Positions 48,122-56,358 of a stretch of DNA of 64,000 nucleotides are shown here, piece by piece. Numbering within the stretch: position 1 is the stretch's first letter; the number at the start of each line of letters is the position of its first letter. The stretch spans positions 4,216,001 through 4,280,000 of the forward strand of contig CP166298.1 in assembly GCA_041281825.1 (NCBI GenBank). The letters run 5' to 3'. The translations under genes and the position numbers were made by a program. The DNA is from Paenibacillus_D tarimensis_A (lineage in GTDB: Bacteria > Bacillota > Bacilli > Paenibacillales > Paenibacillaceae). The notes under the pieces were generated by a model. That model saw only the letters and a program-made list of their open reading frames with translations, was not told where the DNA came from and did no database searches.

Positions 48122-50394
48122 GTTCCGCTCACCTCCTTTTTCGATTGGAATAACGGCTGCTGCAGCAATGCCGGATCAATGGGCAAACGGGTCACTCTTC
48201 TTCCCACCGCATCATGGACGGCTTCCGCAATAGCTGGGGCCAGGCCGACTGAACCGACTTCCCCGACTCCGCGCGGCCCGAACGGGTCATCCTCAGGCAA
48301 GTCTTCGATCGCTTGTACGATGATTTTTCCTCGAAGATCGGATACGGTGGGGATCATATACGTATCCAAATTTCGGGTCGTATACTTCCCACCGGCCATC
48401 ACCGCATCCTCGCAGAGCGCAAAGCCGAGGGCCATGCCGCTGCCGCCTTCAATTTGTCCCAGGTACCCTTGCGGGTTGGCGACCGGCCCTGCGGCGACAG
48501 CATGATATTGACCGATCACTTTGACACGCCCCGTAAGCCGGTTCACTTCCACTTTGACCGCTGCCGCCGCGTAGGTATACAGGAAATGCGCCCCTGCCCG
48601 CTTCCCGGACGTGACCGGATAATGAAAATCGGTTTCCGAGACGAGCGGTTTTCCGATAAACCGTGCCAATTCCGCGTAGGTGATCAGCCTTGCTCCCCCT
48701 CTTTCCCATATGCCTCCGGCACCCGGCACCAGCTTCTCCGCCGGAATCCCGGTCATTTGCTGCGCATGTTCAAGCAGCTGCGAGGTGAAAGCGGGCCTCA
48801 AATTACGGAACGCCATCCACATCATGCTTGTGGCACGGGATGCGGTGCTTGAGCCGCTGTCCGGCACGATATCGGTATCCCCGATCTTGATTCGCAGATC
48901 GTCCTTGTCAAAACCAAACTGCTCGATCAGCATCTGCTCCATCGTTGCGATTAACCCTTGCCCGAATTCCTCGTATCCAAACACAGCTTCGATCTTACCG
49001 TCTTCCGCAAGCACGAGGCGGCCCCCTGCCGGATCGGGGATGCCGTATCCGAGTCCGGACCCGTGCATCACGATCGCCGCGCCGATTCCCGTCCGGATCC
49101 ACGGTTCCCGAATATTCAACGCGAGCTGCTTCCGTTCGGCCATGAGCCCGCATTCATTCAACGCGGTCCATACTTGAGCGGCTCCGTCGGTTAACGCGAT
49201 ATCCTGGCCGAACGGCCCCGGATCGCCGCTTTGCCTCAAGTTCAGCCTTCGAAATTCCCACGGTTCGATACGCAGTTGAAACGCCAGACGATCCATTTGC
49301 CCTTCCAGCGCAAAAACCGCCTGATTGCCGCCAAACCCCCGAAATTCGCCCGACACCCCGTTGTTTGTGTATACGGAATAACCTTCAACGCTCACACTGC
49401 GGTACCGGTAAGGCCCGATAACATGCTCCACCGCAAAGCCCAGCACCTCCGCCCCCAATGTTGCATAAGCACCCGTATCCGCGACGATTGTGACCTGGTG
49501 CGCAAGCAGCTTGCCTGCTGCATCGGTTCCCGTTTTCATCGTGATTTTCATCGGATGCCGCTTCAATCCGGCTCGTACCGATTCCTGGCGGGAATTGTGT
49601 ATTTTAACCGGCCGGCCCGTACGCAGCGCAAGAAGCGCCCCGTAAGGCTGAACGTTAAGCTCGTCCTTCCCCCCGAATGAACCGCCGATCGGACTGGAGA
49701 CGACCCGGATACGAGACTCCGGCATCGCTAAGATCCGGGCAAGCTGAAACCGGTCCTTCAATCCATGCTGTGTCGCGGAATAGACGGTTAATTTACCGGT
49801 TTTCTCCGGAATAAACAACCCGCCTTCCGTTTCCATGTACGTATGCATTTGACGAGGGGTCTCATAGGTTTCTTCCACGATATGCGCGCACTCCGCAAAT
49901 GCAGCGTGTACATCGCCTTGATGAAAATCGGCCTGATGCAGAACGTTGCCTTCAGGGTGAAGCAGCACGTTGCCCGGCTCCAGCGCTTTGTCCGGACTAT
50001 CCAGAACCGGAAGTTCCTCATATTCTACCTCGATGATTCCAAGCGCATATTCGGCAATTTCTTCACTTTCCGCAGCAACAGCCGCAACCGCGTCCCCCTC
50101 GAAACGCACTCTGTCTTCGCAAAATACCGGCTGATTCGGAGTCGCAATACCGAAACCGTTCAGTCCCGGGATATCCAAATGCGTCAGTACGGCATGTACC
50201 CCTTCCACGGCAGCGGCTTTTTCCGTCCGGATGGAAACAATCCTTGCGTGGGAAAAGCTGCTGCGCAGTACTCTTCCGTACAGCATTCCCGGGGCTGTCA
50301 AGTCCGTTAGATATTTTAGCGTACCGGTTACTTTTTCCGCTCCGTCCGGCCGCTCTCTCCACCTGTTTCCACTCGACTCACGGTTCAGCAGCAT
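48118..50394 (-). CDS. pucD: Xanthine dehydrogenase molybdopterin subunit
   Basis: Catalytic 758-residue subunit binding molybdenum cofactor. MoCo motifs are clear: SPIGGSFGGKDEL, GVSGEFRGFGGNQAVFALE (the Arg region), YEEFGQGLIATMEQM and the catalytic Glu region GVGEVGSVGLAPAIAEAV. It hydroxylates hypoxanthine/xanthine or a similar N-heterocycle; the substrate residues cannot be confirmed by eye. It overlaps pucC by 17 bases and pucE by 4. Confidence 0.95.
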   Translation of the reverse strand: MLLNRESSGNRWRERPDGAEKVTGTLKYLTDLTAPGMLYGRVLRSSFSHARIVSIRTEKAAAVEGVHAVLTHLDIPGLNGFGIATPNQPVFCEDRVRFEGDAVAAVAAESEEIAEYALGIIEVEYEELPVLDSPDKALEPGNVLLHPEGNVLHQADFHQGDVHAAFAECAHIVEETYETPRQMHTYMETEGGLFIPEKTGKLTVYSATQHGLKDRFQLARILAMPESRIRVVSSPIGGSFGGKDELNVQPYGALLALRTGRPVKIHNSRQESVRAGLKRHPMKITMKTGTDAAGKLLAHQVTIVADTGAYATLGAEVLGFAVEHVIGPYRYRSVSVEGYSVYTNNGVSGEFRGFGGNQAVFALEGQMDRLAFQLRIEPWEFRRLNLRQSGDPGPFGQDIALTDGAAQVWTALNECGLMAERKQLALNIREPWIRTGIGAAIVMHGSGLGYGIPDPAGGRLVLAEDGKIEAVFGYEEFGQGLIATMEQMLIEQFGFDKDDLRIKIGDTDIVPDSGSSTASRATSMMWMAFRNLRPAFTSQLLEHAQQMTGIPAEKLVPGAGGIWERGGARLITYAELARFIGKPLVSETDFHYPVTSGKRAGAHFLYTYAAAAVKVEVNRLTGRVKVIGQYHAVAAGPVANPQGYLGQIEGGSGMALGFALCEDAVMAGGKYTTRNLDTYMIPTVSDLRGKIIVQAIEDLPEDDPFGPRGVGEVGSVGLAPAIAEAVHDAVGRRVTRLPIDPALLQQPLFQSKKEVSGT

Positions 50395-51319
50395 GAGAAT
50401 CTTCCCCCTTCCCCCACAGCGTCATCGCTTTCCAGAGCTCCGACACAATCAGATTTGCAGCCGTGCGTTTTAAATATTCCGCTGAAGCCCAGCGTTCGTC
50501 GATCTCGTCGTACTGTCGGATAACCGCTTCATAGACCCCGGATAACAATGATGGATTGTAGACCGCATCGGCCAACAAGTCTTCCGCCTCCGTCAGTCGC
50601 CGCGGCATCGTGCCGCCTCCTCCGGCAGCCAGCCGAAAACCCGACAAGCGCCCATTCGGATCCAGGTGACCGGTCACTGCGACAGTGACGAGCGAAGGCG
50701 TGAATGACTCTCTTCGGCCTACCTTGTGATATACATGAATCCACTTGCCCTCTCCCGTTCCCGCTGAATACGTCTCCGACCTTGGCGGAATGCGGATTTC
50801 TTTCAATATTCTTCGTTCGGCGCCATCCTTGCTTCTCGGCCGGCTTAACCAGACTGCCAGCGGTTCCGACTGCAGACGTTTGCCGTTATACCATAATAAT
50901 TCCGCATTGCTGATAAGGAGCGCCGGAATCGAATCACCGATTCCCGTAACCACGTTTCCGCCAATTGTGGCCAGATTCCGGATCGAGGGGGCGGCAATCT
51001 GCCGCACCGCTTCAGCAACAACCGGCAATCGCTCAACAATATCGGGGGACAGCCGGCAGGCGGACAGCGGCGTCAGCGCACCGATAACCAATCCGCCTTC
51101 CGATACCTCAATTCCCTTCATTCCGGGAATCCGGTGCAAATCAATCAATGCCGCCGGCTTCTCCGCCGCACCCGCTTCCCACTGCACCTGCAGAAAAGTT
51201 CCGCCTGCGGCATATCTTGTTTCCCCGGCGAAAGCTTGCATCAGACGCCAGGCCTCGGCAAGCTTATCGGGCTGCCATACCGCCCGAACCGGATAGACGC
51301 TCTCGTTTTCGACCGCCAT
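50378..51319 (-). CDS. pucC: Xanthine dehydrogenase FAD subunit
   Basis: A 313-residue FAD-binding subunit (CoxM-type). The start MAVENES follows GGAGG by 10 bases. RYAAGGTFLQVQWEAG is the first FAD-loop region and QIAAPSIRNLATIGGNVVTG the second. FAD takes electrons from the FeS subunit and gives them to NAD. It is upstream of pucD with overlapping ends. Confidence 0.93.
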   Translation of the reverse strand: MAVENESVYPVRAVWQPDKLAEAWRLMQAFAGETRYAAGGTFLQVQWEAGAAEKPAALIDLHRIPGMKGIEVSEGGLVIGALTPLSACRLSPDIVERLPVVAEAVRQIAAPSIRNLATIGGNVVTGIGDSIPALLISNAELLWYNGKRLQSEPLAVWLSRPRSKDGAERRILKEIRIPPRSETYSAGTGEGKWIHVYHKVGRRESFTPSLVTVAVTGHLDPNGRLSGFRLAAGGGGTMPRRLTEAEDLLADAVYNPSLLSGVYEAVIRQYDEIDERWASAEYLKRTAANLIVSELWKAMTLWGKGEDSHAAEP

Positions 51320-51362
51320 CGCCGCACCCCCTCCAAAGATAAAAGCGTACAACCGCCTACTA

Positions 51363-51992
51363 TTATTTCATCGATAACGATTTCCGTTCATATTTGTTTT
51401 TTACCTGTTCGAAATCTTCTAATGTGTCGGCATCGATGAAATAATCAGAATCTTCCGGTTCAAATACGACTCCGCGGTAATCCGGACACCTGAAAATTTC
51501 CCGCGCCCCTTTATCCCCGTTCAGGCTTTCCAGCACCGGGAACATCGATCTGGCAAACAGCGCCGGCGGCATTGCCTTGCCGCTGTTGCCGCTTGCCGCA
51601 TAATCGAGCTCCGGGTGTTCGCGCATGGCCGAAATCATCTGCTCGATCGGCTCCGTCCTTACGAAAGGTTGATCCGCAAGCGCCACAAGAAGCGCATCCG
51701 GCTTCGAAGGCAGGACGGCACTCATTCCGCAGCGAAGCGAAAACGCCAATCCCAGATGAGCGGTAAAACAGGTTTCCGTACGCCACTTTTGCGAATTTTC
51801 AGCTTGGTTCGGCAGCCAGTCAAGCGGATCGTCCGCTCTAACAACTACGACCAGCGGATCGATGCCAAGACGGCTCAGCTGCTCCAGAGCCACGCTCCCT
51901 AACGTCTTCCCATCCGACAACTCCAGAGAAAGCTTCGGCATTCCCATTCGTCGGCTCAGGCCAGCCGCCAGATAGATCCCGGCTACTTTCAA
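51363..51992 (-). CDS. pucB: MobA-like nucleotidyltransferase (MoCo cytidylyltransferase)
   Basis: A 209-residue NTP transferase that probably converts molybdopterin to its dinucleotide for the dehydrogenase, as PucB/MocA do. The start is TTG at 51992 with GGGAGGG 6 bases before. GIYLAAGLSRRMGMPKLSLE is the nucleotide loop; ALLVALADQPFV the metal site. Its first 155 bases overlap the 3' end of the xdhC frame, unusually long for this pair. Confidence 0.88.
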   Translation of the reverse strand: MKVAGIYLAAGLSRRMGMPKLSLELSDGKTLGSVALEQLSRLGIDPLVVVVRADDPLDWLPNQAENSQKWRTETCFTAHLGLAFSLRCGMSAVLPSKPDALLVALADQPFVRTEPIEQMISAMREHPELDYAASGNSGKAMPPALFARSMFPVLESLNGDKGAREIFRCPDYRGVVFEPEDSDYFIDADTLEDFEQVKNKYERKSLSMK

Positions 51993-52953
51993 AAGACAAC
52001 CCTCCCATTAGATAACGTTCCAACCGTTTTTTTCGTTCCTGAATCAATTCCGCCACAATGCTCACCGCGATCTCTTCCGGCCCTTCCGCACCGATCGCCA
52101 TTCCGACCGGCGCTTTTAACCCTTCGATCCTTCCCATCCCATCCAGCAAAAGGCCGATTCGGACCGACGAGCCCATCACACCGAGATATCCGGGCGCTGC
52201 TGCTGCGGCGGCTCTAATAAACGCTTTATCCTTAGAAAAATGATGGCTGCAAACGAGCACAAAATCCTCTGTTCCGATACCCAGCTGCCGAACGATTTCT
52301 TCCGGCGTTCCGACGGCTAGCTGAGCATTCGGATAATCGTCTTCGGTGCATGCACTTTCCCGCCAATCGCCCAGTGCGATGCGAAAATCTACTTTTTCCG
52401 CGAGTGAAGATACGCCCTTTGCATCCGCTCCCGCCCCGAATATAATCAGGCGCGATTGCGGCATAAAAGGCGTCGGCTCATAGGTTCCGGGCGATTTTTC
52501 GTATGCGTTATCCGCCACTGTGCGTGCTTCTAACAGCAGCCGGTACCGCATCCCTCCGTCCGACACCAGCCGGTCGAGCCATACGGGACATCCCTGCTCG
52601 TTCAACCGGCCGATCTCTTTAAGCATCATGCGCAGCGGACCGCGAACCGGCTCCAAGAGGACCTGTATTTTTCCTCCGCAGCCTACCGCCTCTCCCCAGA
52701 CGGGATCTTCATCCAGCCTCATATCATATTCCGCCGTTTCCGGAATGCCGCTTCGCCATACATGCTCCGCCCGCAGCTGCAAATCCGATTCAAGACATCC
52801 CGGACTGAGATGCCCGATCGGCTCCCCGTATTGAACAAACAGCATACTAGCGCCTGTTTTCCGGTAAGCATGCCCTTCGGCGCCCACAATCGTCGCCAGA
52901 ACAGCAGGCCGGGCATCCGATTCGATGAAGGATAATATACGATGAGTCGTCAC
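51838..52953 (-). CDS. pucA: XdhC-family molybdenum insertion protein
   Basis: A 371-residue XdhC/CoxF-type protein that helps to sulfurate MoCo and load it into xanthine dehydrogenase. HLSPGCLESDLQLRAEHVW is the N-terminal domain; FGAGADAKGVSSLAEKVDF the Rossmann loop; VCSHHFSKDKAFI and GVMGSSVRIG follow. The normal family C-terminus ends about EERKKRLERYL; an additional ~50 Gly/Glu/Ser-rich residues continue over the pucB start in another frame. A frameshift at the 3' end is one explanation. Confidence 0.88.
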   Translation of the reverse strand: MTTHRILSFIESDARPAVLATIVGAEGHAYRKTGASMLFVQYGEPIGHLSPGCLESDLQLRAEHVWRSGIPETAEYDMRLDEDPVWGEAVGCGGKIQVLLEPVRGPLRMMLKEIGRLNEQGCPVWLDRLVSDGGMRYRLLLEARTVADNAYEKSPGTYEPTPFMPQSRLIIFGAGADAKGVSSLAEKVDFRIALGDWRESACTEDDYPNAQLAVGTPEEIVRQLGIGTEDFVLVCSHHFSKDKAFIRAAAAAAPGYLGVMGSSVRIGLLLDGMGRIEGLKAPVGMAIGAEGPEEIAVSIVAELIQERKKRLERYLMGGLSFESSRDLSGGWPEPTNGNAEAFSGVVGWEDVRERGSGAAEPSWHRSAGRSC

Positions 52954-52975
52954 GGAGATCCCCCTCCCCTTCGGG

Positions 52976-54298
52976 TTATAACCGCTGCAGCAAACGGCGC
53001 AGCGACCGGTCCGCTTCTTTCAATACCACCGCTTTATCAATCGTTCTTACTCTTTTATCCTTCATAACCGGCTCGCCGTCGATAAATACCGTATCCACAT
53101 CCCCGCGCGTTGCGGCATAAACGACGCGTGAATACAAATCGGCGTCAAAGGAAGGGTAGACGTGGAAATCCTCCAAGTCGATCAACTGCAGGTCGGCGAG
53201 CTTGCTTTCTTCAATACTGCCGATCTCCCGCTCCATCCCGAGCACTTCCGCTCCTCCCATCGTCGCAAACCGCAGCACTTTCCGTGCATTCATGACCGTC
53301 GGTCCGTGCAGCATCTTCTGGAGATAGGCCGTTAAGCGCATCTCTTGAAACATATCCAGATTATTATTGCACGGTGCTCCATCCGCGCCAATACCGATTA
53401 CGATCCCCTCGCTGTCCATAAGCTCGACCTGCGCGACACCCGAAGCAAGCTTCAAATTGGAGGCCGGGCAATGCGTCATCTTCACGCCGCGCTTGCGAAT
53501 GATCTGCCGCTCCGACACATCAAGCCATATACAATGGGCAAGCACGAGATTCGGCCGCGCCAGGCCTATATGATCCAAATAAACGATGTTGCGCATCCCC
53601 CGTTCCGCTTCAACGATTGCAATTTCGGTCTGATTCTCCGAAGCATGGGTATGAACTAAAACGCCATAATGTGCGGATAAATCTCTCACGGCGATGAGCA
53701 GCTCTTCCGTACAGGAGACAACAAATCTCGGACAGAAAGCATATTGAATCCGGCCGCCTGCTGCGCCGTGCCATTTCTCCAGCAAGTCAACGCTTTGCTG
53801 AATCGACGCTTCGGTTTGTTCCTGAAGCGCGGAGGGGACCTCCGTTCCGTGGTCCATCATCACCTTGCCGGAAATCGCCCGAATCCCGCTTTCCTTGATT
53901 GCCTCAAAGGCCGCCCCGGTATGATGTACGGTTTCCATATCCAGGATCGTTGTCGTCCCGCTACGGATCAATTCGCCGATCCCCAGCATAGCGGAATAAT
54001 AGATCGAGTCCTCACTGTGAGCCGCCTCCAGCGGCCAAATTCGTTTCCGAAGCCAGTCGATCAGCGCCAGGTCGTCCGCTCTTCCGCGGAATAGCGTCTG
54101 AGCCAAATGAATATGCGTCTGGACAAAACCGGGCAGGAGCACTTTACCGCAGGCTTCGACCACGTTATCAGCCGTTTGCGGCAACCCGGCACCTACTTTT
54201 GAAATCCGGTTGCCTTCGATCAGCACATCCCCTGTAAAGATATCATCGTGTTCGTTCATTGTTATAATCCGAGCGTTGCGAATCAAGTGCGAACCCAT
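52976..54298 (-). CDS. Amidohydrolase deaminase (guanine/nucleobase type)
   Basis: A 440-residue metal hydrolase of the ATZ/TRZ (guanine deaminase, 5'-deoxyadenosine deaminase) group. The start MGSHLIRNARI follows GGGAGGGG. Metal ligands: PGFVQTHIHLAQTL (HxH), VLVHTHASENQTE, NLVLAHCIWL and GIGADGAPCNNNLD. It heads the xanthine dehydrogenase operon, so deamination of guanine or a related purine is likely; other aminopurines or aromatic amines are possible. Confidence 0.88.
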   Translation of the reverse strand: MGSHLIRNARIITMNEHDDIFTGDVLIEGNRISKVGAGLPQTADNVVEACGKVLLPGFVQTHIHLAQTLFRGRADDLALIDWLRKRIWPLEAAHSEDSIYYSAMLGIGELIRSGTTTILDMETVHHTGAAFEAIKESGIRAISGKVMMDHGTEVPSALQEQTEASIQQSVDLLEKWHGAAGGRIQYAFCPRFVVSCTEELLIAVRDLSAHYGVLVHTHASENQTEIAIVEAERGMRNIVYLDHIGLARPNLVLAHCIWLDVSERQIIRKRGVKMTHCPASNLKLASGVAQVELMDSEGIVIGIGADGAPCNNNLDMFQEMRLTAYLQKMLHGPTVMNARKVLRFATMGGAEVLGMEREIGSIEESKLADLQLIDLEDFHVYPSFDADLYSRVVYAATRGDVDTVFIDGEPVMKDKRVRTIDKAVVLKEADRSLRRLLQRL

Positions 54299-54526
54299 GC
54301 CTACCCCTCCCGTTAAACACATTACATTCCAACACTCATTTAGCAGTGAAACTTAAGTTTATTCGTCTTCACAAGCAAATATGCCGTCGGCAAACGTCAT
54401 CCATCTATGCATTGGATTCAGCCAATAAACGGCCATTATGATTATTTGATTTCTGAATATTCTGATTTCTGGGAATCGACCAGTCCTTTCTTCGAACGAA
54501 GATCCAGTTAAAGGATACTTAATGCT

Positions 54527-54572
54527 ATGTTATATTATATAACATTATAATCATGTTCCTCTCGTTATTCAA
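54527..54572 (-). promoter_or_regulatory. Purine operon promoter with 19-bp palindromic operator
   Basis: On the minus strand TTGAAT (54567-54572), 17 bp, TATAAT (54544-54549). A perfect palindrome, ATGTTATATTATATAACAT (54527-54545), overlaps the -10 and the start site. This is a classic repressor position. The binding protein is not in the window; dyads of this AT-rich kind fit GntR- or TetR-type repressors. It lies about 230 bases before the deaminase start. Confidence 0.8.
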
Positions 54573-54579
54573 TCGAAAA

Positions 54580-54828
54580 TGTCATTTTATTTAACATGTT
54601 TATTACATATTAAAATTTCGCTTATAATTGGCTTGAAAAAGCCGCAGCCATTCCTTGCGAATAAAGTTTGCGTTCACTTGCAGGGGATCGGAATCTCTGT
54701 CCGCCTAAAATGGGACTACTCTGCCCGTTCGGGGGTAACGAAGCCGTTTTTTTTCGGCTTAGCGAGTCCTAACCGAACCATCGGCAGGTATCGAAGCCTA
54801 TTTTCTCACCTTACCCATTGGCCATAAC
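54580..54828. other. Non-coding stretch upstream of the purine promoter
   Basis: No gene is recognised. An AAGCCG-T8-CGGCTT stem near 54740-54760 is the only visible structure; it is a weak terminator-like hairpin with an all-T loop. The leader between the promoter and the deaminase (54299-54526) also shows no riboswitch motif that I can name. Confidence 0.4.
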
Positions 54829-54830
54829 AA

Positions 54831-54858
54831 AAAACGGGAGCATCGCGCCCCCGTTTTC
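54831..54858 (-). terminator. Terminator after the GH28-like gene
   Basis: AAAACGGGAG and CCCCCGTTTT pair around CATCGCG; the minus-strand RNA ends in TTTTTTG. Confidence 0.8.
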
Positions 54859-54878
54859 TTGTCCGTTCTCTCGCGTCC

Positions 54879-56327
54879 TTATTCGAACGATATACCTTTT
54901 GCATGTCCGTTAATGTCAATATTCCCCTGCTGCGCATTCAGGATCAAATCTCCGTTAATCCGGAGATTAATGAAGCGGACGCCGTTCACAATCCGTTCAT
55001 CGTCATAGCCGTAGATACGGTTTGGATTCTTATTCGCGCCGCTGTATCGGATATTGCGGAACGTGACGTCCTCGATCCGGTTGCCTGCAACCGGGTTGTA
55101 GTCTTTATTCCAAACGACACGGAGATCGAACAGCTGCCCCAGCTCAAAATCCTCCACACGGATATTGTCATAGGTAACGTTCCGGACCGTATTCTTGTCT
55201 CCCGCATTAATCGCCATAGCTCCCCAGTAATTAACTTGAGGCTCATGATGCTCGAGGATATCGATATTTTCGTAAGTGATGTTCTCGATAACATCCCCGT
55301 CCCGATGATAATCGCCATGCGTACCTATCATTAACGGATGCGCGACATCCGCCCATAGCACCGAATTACGGACGCTGACATCGCGCGTATCGCCGAAGAA
55401 ATCCCACCGTGTGCCGTAAACCGCGATACAATCGTCGGAGGTGCGGAGAAAAACATCGTCGATATCAATATTCGAGCTGGACATCATGTCGATGCCGTCT
55501 GACCAGCCGCGCGTGCTGAACGACTTGAAGTTGCGGATGCGGATGTGCTCCGACTTGCCGATATAGATGCTGTAATGGGGCGGATCGAGCAGAATAATGC
55601 CTTCAACGGCAATATTCTTTGAAAAGACGATGCGAACACCGCGGAAAGCGGAGAAACGGTGAAAATCGGATAAGTAAAGAATACCTCTCCCCCGAATTGT
55701 GACGTTCTCGACGTGCTCGCACACCATCGATCCGACGACAATCGCGCCTCCGGCGATATAGACCGTTTTGCCCGACGGAATGCGCAGAACGGTTTCCTCC
55801 AAATAATGCATGCCTGGCGCAAAGTAGATGACATCCGGCTCTTTTCCTTCCGGAGCCAGAGGCGTCGCGGCAAGCCGGTAAATATCTTCGGTCCGGTGAA
55901 TGGCCGGCTTCAATACAAGCACATTCGGATCATCCGGCTGCGGCGCATTCACCTCCGGCGCATTAGCAAACAGATGCAGATTGCTGAAGCGTTCGCCGTT
56001 GATCTCAATTGAAAGCTTGCGCGGACGATCGAGCGTAAACGTGATGACGTTATCGTTCAGATCGAACGGAATATCGGCCGATAACGGCCGAATGACCGCA
56101 TGCTCGACGGGTTGATTACGGCATACGACCTTGACCTCAACTGTCCCCTCCATATCGAAATAGACCATGGAAGCTTTGCGCACGTTATGCATGTCCACCT
56201 TTGCTTCATATACAAAAAGCTCTTGCCACTCCCCGCCGGGAATACGGACGCTTACGGCGAAGTCATCCCGCCCGATAGCCCCCTTCGGTGCCTCATATCC
56301 GATCAGCTTGCTCATTACGGTATCCAT
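54879..56327 (-). CDS. GH28-like glycoside hydrolase (parallel beta-helix)
   Basis: A 482-residue secretion-signal-free enzyme. A beta-sandwich-like N-terminal domain (1 to about 130) precedes a right-handed beta helix with repeats such as TVYIAGGAIVVGSMVCEHVE and ENVTIRGRGIL. The GH28 pattern is SDGIDMMSSSNIDIDDVFLR followed by TSDDCIAVYG, giving Asp residues for catalysis. GH28 cuts galacturonan or rhamnogalacturonan; this enzyme has no signal peptide, so it likely trims imported oligosaccharides. It follows the GH95 gene by 31 bases. Confidence 0.82.
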   Translation of the reverse strand: MDTVMSKLIGYEAPKGAIGRDDFAVSVRIPGGEWQELFVYEAKVDMHNVRKASMVYFDMEGTVEVKVVCRNQPVEHAVIRPLSADIPFDLNDNVITFTLDRPRKLSIEINGERFSNLHLFANAPEVNAPQPDDPNVLVLKPAIHRTEDIYRLAATPLAPEGKEPDVIYFAPGMHYLEETVLRIPSGKTVYIAGGAIVVGSMVCEHVENVTIRGRGILYLSDFHRFSAFRGVRIVFSKNIAVEGIILLDPPHYSIYIGKSEHIRIRNFKSFSTRGWSDGIDMMSSSNIDIDDVFLRTSDDCIAVYGTRWDFFGDTRDVSVRNSVLWADVAHPLMIGTHGDYHRDGDVIENITYENIDILEHHEPQVNYWGAMAINAGDKNTVRNVTYDNIRVEDFELGQLFDLRVVWNKDYNPVAGNRIEDVTFRNIRYSGANKNPNRIYGYDDERIVNGVRFINLRINGDLILNAQQGNIDINGHAKGISFE

Positions 56328-56358
56328 TTGCTTCCTCCTGTTTCTATCACCACTATTC

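Noticed and set aside
54299..54526. Purine riboswitch in the leader of the purine operon
   Set aside because: No purine-aptamer pattern (TATAATCCTAATGATATGG-like) was found in the leader; the TATAAT there belongs to the promoter.
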